NCBI GenBank assembly: GCA_023401495.1
Contig: JAEXDU010000135.1
Location: 1-9,330 of the forward strand
Source of the DNA: Bacillota bacterium
GTDB lineage: Bacteria > Bacillota > Clostridia > Oscillospirales > Acutalibacteraceae
Direction of reading: 5' to 3'
Length of the DNA: 9,330 nt
The notes beneath the pieces are model-generated. The model worked only from the letters and a program-made list of their open reading frames with translations. It had not been told where the DNA came from and searched no databases. Shown in pieces: positions 5,434-9,330 of this stretch (the stretch's first letter is position 1; each line of letters starts with the position of its first letter). The translations under genes were made by a program, and so were the position numbers.

Positions 5434-6405
5434 TTACTTCTGCGCAGCGGTGATGATCGCCATTTTATATACTTCCTCAGCGTTGCAGCCTCTGGAAAGA
5501 TCGTTGATCGGAGCGTTCAGGCCCTGCAGCAGCGGGCCGTAAGCCTCAAAGCCGCCCAGGCGCTGGCCGATTTTGTAGCCGATGTTGCCGGCGTCCACAT
5601 CGGGGAAAATGAAGGTGTTGGCCTGGCCTGCAACGGAGCTGCCCTTTGCCTTGGTCTTTGCAACCTCGGGGGAGAACGCAGCGTCAAACTGCAGCTCGCC
5701 GTCCACCGGGAAATCGGGGCCGAGTTCCTTTACCTTCGCAGTCGCGTTTTGCATCAGAGTGACAGAATCGCCCTTGCCGGAACCAAGGGAGCTGTAAGAG
5801 AGCAAAGCAACCTTCGGGTCGATGCCAAACATACGGGCGGTACGGGCGGTTTCCATTGTGATCTCAACCAGCTCATCCTCATTGGGAGCAATGTTGATCG
5901 CGCAGTCACCCATCGCGTATTTTTCCTCTTTGCCGTCTTTCTCTCTGTACATAATAAAGCAGCTGGAAACGATCTTGTTGCCGGGCTTTGTCTTAATCAG
6001 CTGCAAAGCGGGGCGAACCGTATCCGCTGTGGAGTAGGTGGCGCCGCCGAGGAGGCAGTCCACATATCCGATTTTTACGAGCATGGTGCCGAAATAATTG
6101 GACTTGGAAAGCGCAGCACGGCATGCTTCTGCATCCATTTTGCCCTTTCTCAGCTCAACCATCTTGTCTACCATTTCGTCGAATTTCTCAAAACGAGTGG
6201 GGTCAACAATCTCGATCCCCTCAATGTCAAATCCGCCTTCTTTTGCGGCGGCCTGAATCTCCGCCGGATCGCCGAGCAGCACCGGCACAAGAATCCCCTG
6301 CTGATGAAGACGAACGGCCGCACTCAGGATCCTGGGTTCCGAACCCTCGGTAAACACAAGCCTTCTGTTCTTGCCCTTCAGCTGTGCAATCAGCTCTTCA
6401 AACAT
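5434..6405 (-). CDS. pta: Phosphate acetyltransferase
   Basis: Pta interconverts acetyl-CoA plus phosphate with acetyl phosphate plus CoA. With acetate kinase it makes ATP and acetate in anaerobes, and it sets the acetyl-phosphate pool. The 323 residues equal the usual short (catalytic-domain only) form. Family signatures in order: FTEGSEPRILSAA (18-30), the SNYFGTML segment (102-109) running into GGATYSTADTVRPALQLIK, SYSSLGSGKG (203-212), VDGELQFDAAF (234-244), NTFIFPDVDAGNIGYK (263-278) and GLNAPINDLSRGC (295-307). GGAGG lies about nine bases before the ATG. No ackA gene is next to it: downstream is the convergent PilZ gene, upstream the unlinked M24 peptidase with its own terminator. A phosphate butyryltransferase is a close relative, but the motifs fit Pta better. 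Confidence 0.95.
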   Translation of the reverse strand: MFEELIAQLKGKNRRLVFTEGSEPRILSAAVRLHQQGILVPVLLGDPAEIQAAAKEGGFDIEGIEIVDPTRFEKFDEMVDKMVELRKGKMDAEACRAALSKSNYFGTMLVKIGYVDCLLGGATYSTADTVRPALQLIKTKPGNKIVSSCFIMYREKDGKEEKYAMGDCAINIAPNEDELVEITMETARTARMFGIDPKVALLSYSSLGSGKGDSVTLMQNATAKVKELGPDFPVDGELQFDAAFSPEVAKTKAKGSSVAGQANTFIFPDVDAGNIGYKIGQRLGGFEAYGPLLQGLNAPINDLSRGCNAEEVYKMAIITAAQK

Positions 6406-6464
6406 CTCACTTTTCCTCCGTTACTTACATATTACAGCCTATATCCGTAGACTTCTGCGTGTTT

Positions 6465-6494
6465 ATTATACACCCCGCCCGTTGACAATATCAA
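6465..6494 (-). promoter_or_regulatory. Promoter of pta with overlapping inverted repeat
   Basis: The minus strand shows TTGATA (6494-6489), an 18-base spacer and a perfect TATAAT (6470-6465). The -35 lies inside the inverted repeat GTTGA-N5-TCAAC (6481-6495), which could be an operator. The leader to the ATG is about 50-55 bases. Confidence 0.65.
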
Positions 6495-6559
6495 CACTCT
6501 TTTGACATTTTTGAGACGGAAAAGCAGATTATGACTGTTTTTTCGCTGCTTTCCAATCC

Positions 6560-6616
6560 AAAAAGAACCCGGACATTTCTCTTCTGCTTTCGGCAGGGGA
6601 GAAATGTCCGGGTTCT
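6560..6616 (-). terminator. Long-stem intrinsic terminator after the M24 peptidase gene
   Basis: A perfect 18-bp stem (6564-6581 with 6599-6616) carries an inner CTGC/GCAG helix at its tip and is followed by five T residues on the minus strand (6564-6560). It starts 32 bases past the peptidase stop and ends the yqeG-aroQ-peptidase operon before the pta promoter. It is longer than ordinary intrinsic terminators in this window. Confidence 0.9.
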
Positions 6617-6648
6617 GGATTCTGACGGCAGAATAAAATGACGTGTTC

Positions 6649-7737
6649 TCACAAAATCAGCAGAGATTTGTCGGAGGAAGTCAGATTTTCGCAGCCATCC
6701 TCCGTAATGGCGATCATATCTTCGATGCGCACACCGAATTTTCCGGGCAGGTAAATACCCGGCTCTGCGGTAACCACCATACCGGGGCGCAGCACCTCTT
6801 TGCAGTTGGGCGCGAAGTTCGGCCATTCGTGGATTTCGACACCGACCCCATGTCCGGTACTGTGGCCGAACGTGCCGGGATAATCCTGATCGATGATATC
6901 GCGCGCGGCGCGGTCGACCTCGCTGCACACCACGCCGGGCGCCGCCTTCTCGATGGCGGCCATCTGGGCTGAAAGCACCGTGTGGTACACGCGCTCCTGC
7001 TCTTCAGACAGATACCCCATGCCGACGGTGCGCGTCATGTCGGAATGATACCCGTCCAATAACGCGCCGATGTCCATGGTGACCAGATCACCCTTCTCGA
7101 TCTTCTTTTCGGAGGGAACGCCGTGGCACAGCGAACCGTTTGCGCCGGAAACGACGATCAGATCAAATGCCACGCCCTGGGCTCCGCTGCGGCGCATGAA
7201 GAATTCGATCTCGAGCGCAACCTCTCGCTCGGTCAGGCCGGGGCGCAGCATTGTGAGGATATGCGAGAACGCCGCGTCTGTAATCGCCTGCGAATCGCGG
7301 ATCTTCTGCAGCTCCTGCGGTGTTTTGATCGCCCGCAGGCCGCGCAGCAAACGGTCGAGCGTGTTATCCTCCACTGTCTTCACGCCCATGAAGCCAAACA
7401 TTTCGCGGTAGGTTTTCGCATCCGCAAGGTTCAGCCCAACGTTTTCCACCAGAACCCGGTTGATGCCGTGGCGCTGTGCGATCTCACAGAAGTTCTGCGA
7501 AAGGTTGTTCAACAGCACAACCTCGCAGGATTTCACCTGCCGTTCGGCTGCCTCAAAATACCGGAAATCCGTCAGAAAATAGGATTTCTCCGGCGTAATG
7601 AGCACCCAGCCGGCCGACGAGGGAAAGCCGGTGAGATACAGACGATTCTGCGGCGACGTCACCAGTGCGGCATCCGCCTCCTGTTCCAGCACATGATCCC
7701 GCAACACCTGCTGCAGCTCTTCCACAGCCGTTTTCAT
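6649..7737 (-). CDS. M24 family metallopeptidase, Xaa-Pro aminopeptidase/dipeptidase type (YqhT-like)
   Basis: This is a 362-residue cytoplasmic enzyme expected to cleave peptides at an Xaa-Pro bond. Residues about 1-135 are a creatinase-type N-terminal domain (ALVTSPQNRLYLTGFPSSAG, then YFLTDFRY). Residues about 140-360 are the pita-bread catalytic domain. All five dimetal ligands are present: Asp222 (TMDIGA), Asp233 (HSDMTRT), His296 (GHSTGHGVG), Glu325 (TAEPGIY) and Glu339 (VRIEDM). His205 in CHGVPSE and His303 in IHEWP fit the substrate-binding histidines. I chose the ATG at 7737-7735 because GGGAG stands nine bases upstream and the family begins here. The frame stays open further upstream only over the aroQ gene. 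It follows aroQ after 20 bases, so it is in the same operon. PepP and PepQ/PapA-type activities cannot be separated by sight. Confidence 0.93.
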   Translation of the reverse strand: MKTAVEELQQVLRDHVLEQEADAALVTSPQNRLYLTGFPSSAGWVLITPEKSYFLTDFRYFEAAERQVKSCEVVLLNNLSQNFCEIAQRHGINRVLVENVGLNLADAKTYREMFGFMGVKTVEDNTLDRLLRGLRAIKTPQELQKIRDSQAITDAAFSHILTMLRPGLTEREVALEIEFFMRRSGAQGVAFDLIVVSGANGSLCHGVPSEKKIEKGDLVTMDIGALLDGYHSDMTRTVGMGYLSEEQERVYHTVLSAQMAAIEKAAPGVVCSEVDRAARDIIDQDYPGTFGHSTGHGVGVEIHEWPNFAPNCKEVLRPGMVVTAEPGIYLPGKFGVRIEDMIAITEDGCENLTSSDKSLLIL

Positions 7738-7757
7738 GAAATAAGTCTCCCTTCCGA

Positions 7758-8195
7758 TTACATCAGGCTTTTCAGCGCCTGCAGCGCCAAAAAGTAGCTG
7801 TGCTTGCCAAAGCCGCAGATGACCCCGGCGCACACTTCCGACAGAACAGAATGAGCGCGGAACGGCTCTCTGGCAAACACATTCGACATGTGAGTTTCAA
7901 TGAATGGAATCCGCAGGCAGGCGACCGCGTCCCGCAGTGCATAGCTGTAATGAGCCAGCGCACCGGCGTTGAGCACCACGCCGTCGAACACGCCCTTGGC
8001 TCCATGGATTTTATCGATCAGCGCACCCTCCCAGTTGGACTGGAAGATTTCGCATTCAAAGCCAAGGCTCTCGGCGTATTCATGAATCTGCATTTCGATG
8101 CTTTGGGAAGTTTCGTCGCCATACACGCCCTTTTCACGGATTCCTATCATATTTAAGTTAGGCCCCAATAACACCAGTACCCTTTTTTTGCTCAT
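7758..8195 (-). CDS. aroQ: Type II 3-dehydroquinate dehydratase
   Basis: AroQ removes water from 3-dehydroquinate to give 3-dehydroshikimate, the third step of the shikimate pathway to aromatic amino acids. The 145 residues are the normal type II length. Visible motifs: LLGPNLNMIGIRE (9-21) with the catalytic Arg20, the active-site lid Tyr25 (VYGDE), FQSNWEGALID (51-61), LNAGALAHYSYALRDA (75-90) with Asn76 and His82, and IETHMSNVFAREPFR (99-113) containing catalytic His102 and Arg109. GFGKHSYFLALQAL closes the fold. The start ATG overlaps the yqeG stop (ATGA, 8195-8192) and has AGGAG nine bases upstream. The pair is therefore translationally coupled, and the M24 peptidase gene follows 20 bases later. 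Other shikimate genes are not in this window. Confidence 0.96.
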   Translation of the reverse strand: MSKKRVLVLLGPNLNMIGIREKGVYGDETSQSIEMQIHEYAESLGFECEIFQSNWEGALIDKIHGAKGVFDGVVLNAGALAHYSYALRDAVACLRIPFIETHMSNVFAREPFRAHSVLSEVCAGVICGFGKHSYFLALQALKSLM

Positions 8196-8722
8196 GCTTT
8201 TCCACTCCTGTCCGTTTTTTCCCGCTCCGCCTGCCGCCGCTCAATTTTGCGGCGAATCGGTTCCTCCAGGCGCCTGCGCACCCGGAACGACACGCTGGTT
8301 TCCGGGTCGCTGGGCCGCAGCAGAATCGATTTGACCCCGGCCACGTTCGCACCCATGACATCCGTAAAAACCTGGTCGCCCACCGCCACGGCCTGGCTGC
8401 GTGAAACCCCCAAAAAGCGCGCCGCGCGCCAGTAGGCAAACGGCAGCGGCTTCATCGCCACGCACAAAAAGGGAAGATCATATTTTTCCGCGAACGGTGC
8501 AACCCGATCTTTAAAATTATTGGATACAATAACAACCGCAAGCCCTGCCTGCCGCATGGCGTGGGCCCATTCCACGGTCCCCACAAGGGGAACCGGCGAA
8601 CCGTGGGTCGCCAGCGTATTATCCACATCCAGAATAATCGCGCTCGCACCCATCTCTCTGATCATCTCCGGCGTGATGTCGGTAACTCTGTCCACCGCCG
8701 CCGTAGGCAAGAACAACGACAT
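8192..8722 (-). CDS. yqeG: YqeG family HAD-IIIA-type phosphatase
   Basis: This 176-residue cytoplasmic HAD-superfamily phosphatase has all four motifs: motif I DVDNTLATH with nucleophile Asp32 and acid/base Asp34, motif II SNN (67-69), motif III Lys91 (AMKPLPFAYWRA), and motif IV VGDQVFTDVMGAN with Asp116 and Asp121. The beginning LFLPTAAVDRVTDITPEMI is also characteristic of YqeG. The basic C-terminal tail (147-174) is rich in Arg and Lys. The natural substrate is not known to me; phosphatidylglycerophosphate phosphatase (Gep4-like) relationship is suggested for the wider family. AGAGGAGA stands ahead of the ATG. It overlaps aroQ by four bases, and a terminator separates it from rpsU upstream. 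No clear promoter of its own is seen between that terminator and its start. Confidence 0.9.
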   Translation of the reverse strand: MSLFLPTAAVDRVTDITPEMIREMGASAIILDVDNTLATHGSPVPLVGTVEWAHAMRQAGLAVVIVSNNFKDRVAPFAEKYDLPFLCVAMKPLPFAYWRAARFLGVSRSQAVAVGDQVFTDVMGANVAGVKSILLRPSDPETSVSFRVRRRLEEPIRRKIERRQAEREKTDRSGKA

Positions 8723-8775
8723 ACCGTCTCTCCTCTTTTCAAAACAAATCTGCCCCGCAAACCCCAGAAATGGTT

Positions 8776-8804
8776 AAAAAAGCGGGCTGAATCAGCCCGC
8801 TTTT
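8776..8804 (-). terminator. Intrinsic terminator after rpsU
   Basis: The arms GCGGGCT and AGCCCGC with loop GAATC (the two centre pairs could also close) are followed on the minus strand by six T residues (8781-8776). It starts 13 bases after the rpsU stop. Four T residues also follow on the plus strand. Transcripts of the yqeG operon may come from read-through, as no good promoter is visible in 8723-8775. Confidence 0.88.
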
Positions 8805-8816
8805 CATCCATTCAAC

Positions 8817-8993
8817 TTACTTAAACTTGCGCTTACGTGCGGCTTCAGACTTCTTCTTCCGCTTTACCGAAGGCTTCTCGTAAGCTTCTCTCTTACGAAC
8901 CTCGGCAATCACTCCGGCTCTGGCGCACTGCTTCTTAAAACGTCTCAGAGCGCTGTCCAAAGATTCATTGTCTTTGATTCTGATTTCAGCCAT
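8817..8993 (-). CDS. rpsU: 30S ribosomal protein S21
   Basis: This small ribosomal subunit protein of 58 residues is involved in mRNA binding at the platform of the 30S subunit. The sequence begins MAEIRIKDNESLDSALRRFK and contains the family core KKQCARAGVIAEVRKREAYE, ending in a very basic tail (KPSVKRKKKSEAARKRKFK). Length matches bacterial S21. A long purine-rich Shine-Dalgarno site (GAGGG, seven bases from the ATG) lies in a leader that can fold. A consensus promoter stands upstream and a terminator closes the unit, so it is monocistronic apart from possible read-through into yqeG. Confidence 0.97.
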   Translation of the reverse strand: MAEIRIKDNESLDSALRRFKKQCARAGVIAEVRKREAYEKPSVKRKKKSEAARKRKFK

Positions 8994-9004
8994 TTATTTT
9001 CCCT

Positions 9005-9046
9005 CCCCTCCGCCACCAGGCAGGGGTATTAGTTATCCCGTATAAC
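9005..9046 (-). promoter_or_regulatory. Structured 5' leader of rpsU that can mask part of the ribosome binding site
   Basis: In the minus-strand transcript, CCCCT-GCC (9026-9019) can pair with GGC-GG-AGGGG (9014-9005, GG bulged) around the loop TGGT. A second small hairpin GTTAT-ACGGG-ATAAC (9046-9032) precedes it. The 3' arm overlaps the upstream half of the purine-rich Shine-Dalgarno tract, while GGG next to the start stays free. Confidence 0.35.
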
Positions 9047-9055
9047 ATAAAAATA

Positions 9056-9084
9056 ATTATACTGGCTGACGGGAAAGATGTCAA
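9056..9084 (-). promoter_or_regulatory. Consensus sigma-A promoter of rpsU
   Basis: The minus strand has a perfect TTGACA (9084-9079), a 17-base spacer and a perfect TATAAT (9061-9056). The expected start is near 9049, giving a leader of about 56 bases. This is the strongest promoter in the window, fitting a ribosomal protein. Confidence 0.9.
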
Positions 9085-9127
9085 GTGCTAAGAAAGAATC
9101 TTTGCCGGGGAAAAATGCAAAGGGATA

Positions 9128-9159
9128 TTGACAGAACCCCTATAAAATGATACTATAAT
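9128..9159 (+). promoter_or_regulatory. Promoter of the tRNA-Trp/tRNA-Pro unit
   Basis: A perfect TTGACA (9128-9133) is followed after 17 bases by TACTAT (9151-9156). An overlapping perfect TATAAT (9154-9159) would need a 20-base spacer. The tRNA starts about 30 bases downstream. It is divergent from the rpsU promoter, 43 bases away between the two -35 boxes. Confidence 0.7.
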
Positions 9160-9191
9160 ACCCGCACTAGTCGTTTTTTACGGCATGATAC

Positions 9192-9267
9192 AGGGGTATA
9201 GCTCAGTTGGTAGAGCAGTGGTCTCCAAAACCACGTGCCGTGGGTTCAAGTCCTACTGCCCCTGCCA
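9192..9267 (+). tRNA. tRNA-Trp (anticodon CCA), CCA end encoded
   Basis: This is a complete cloverleaf of 76 bases including the encoded CCA. The acceptor stem AGGGGTA pairs with TGCCCCT (one T-G), discriminator G. The D-arm is GCTC/GAGC. The anticodon stem GTGGT/ACCAC holds the loop CTCCAAA, giving anticodon CCA for UGG. The variable region is five bases and the T-arm holds TTCAAGT. It is read divergently from rpsU and leads the tRNA-Pro 24 bases downstream. Confidence 0.97.
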
Positions 9268-9291
9268 AAATTTTATTCGACAGCTTAGTCA

Positions 9292-9330
9292 CGGGGTGTA
9301 GCGCAGCTTGGTAGCGCATCTGGTTTGGGA
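9292..9330 (+). tRNA. tRNA-Pro (anticodon TGG), 5' part, truncated by window edge
   Basis: The sequence starts CGGGGTGTAGCGCAGCTTGG, the familiar 5' end of bacterial tRNA-Pro. The D-arm is GCGC/GCGC, and the strand ends just after the anticodon loop TTTGGGA, which contains TGG. The 3' half, including the T-arm and acceptor strand, is beyond the window. It is probably co-transcribed with tRNA-Trp. Confidence 0.93.

Noticed and set aside
5749..6450. A 233-codon plus-strand open frame over pta
   Set aside because: It is antisense to a fully conserved Pta sequence, with no motif or ribosome site.
7123..7797. A 224-codon plus-strand open frame over the peptidase gene
   Set aside because: It is the shadow of the M24 catalytic-domain coding strand. 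It is rich in His, Arg and Gln, with no domain signal.

Overview
The window reads as chromosomal DNA of an anaerobic, low-to-mid GC Firmicute of class Clostridia, most likely an Oscillospiraceae/Ruminococcaceae-type bacterium. The reasons are family-level resemblance of the proteins, strong purine-rich Shine-Dalgarno sites, a CD1247-like zinc-ribbon protein beside efp, a stand-alone YqeG phosphatase next to aroQ, and AT-rich promoters set against GC-rich third codon positions. Taxonomy is inferred, not searched. Most genes lie on the minus strand; only the PilZ gene and two tRNAs are on the plus strand. No intergenic gap exceeds 300 bases; the largest (484-706, 4338-4605, 6406-6648, 8994-9191) hold promoters, leaders and terminators.

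Layout from left to right. 1-483 (minus) is the N-terminal part of a membrane-anchored CapD/FlaA1-type nucleotide-sugar epimerase/dehydratase, cut by the window edge. 707-3119 (minus) is a tightly coupled three-gene ABC importer of the NitT/TauT type: lipoprotein binding protein, permease and ATPase, with overlapping stops and starts. Its binding-protein mRNA begins with a compact predicted three-way-junction RNA that I cannot assign to a known riboswitch. 3287-3721 and 3780-4337 (minus) are a CD1247-like acidic zinc-ribbon protein and elongation factor P. 4606-5331 (plus) is a stand-alone PilZ c-di-GMP receptor. 5434-6405 (minus) is phosphate acetyltransferase. 6649-8722 (minus) is an operon of yqeG, aroQ and an M24 Xaa-Pro-type peptidase. 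8817-8993 (minus) is rpsU. 9192-9267 is tRNA-Trp and 9292-9330 is the start of tRNA-Pro (plus).

How the parts relate. The aroQ - M24 peptidase - efp order is a familiar Firmicute arrangement (compare yqhS-yqhT-efp of Bacillus subtilis). Here it is split by pta and the PilZ gene, each with its own promoter and terminator. EF-P, S21, the M24 peptidase and the tRNAs serve translation and protein turnover; AroQ serves the shikimate pathway; Pta serves acetyl-CoA/acetate metabolism; PilZ reads c-di-GMP.

This is mostly a housekeeping region. The least explained items are the structured leader of the ABC importer (3141-3196), the importer's unknown ligand, and the CD1247-like protein with its Cys/His-rich tail. 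I saw no mobile element, CRISPR array or phage gene.
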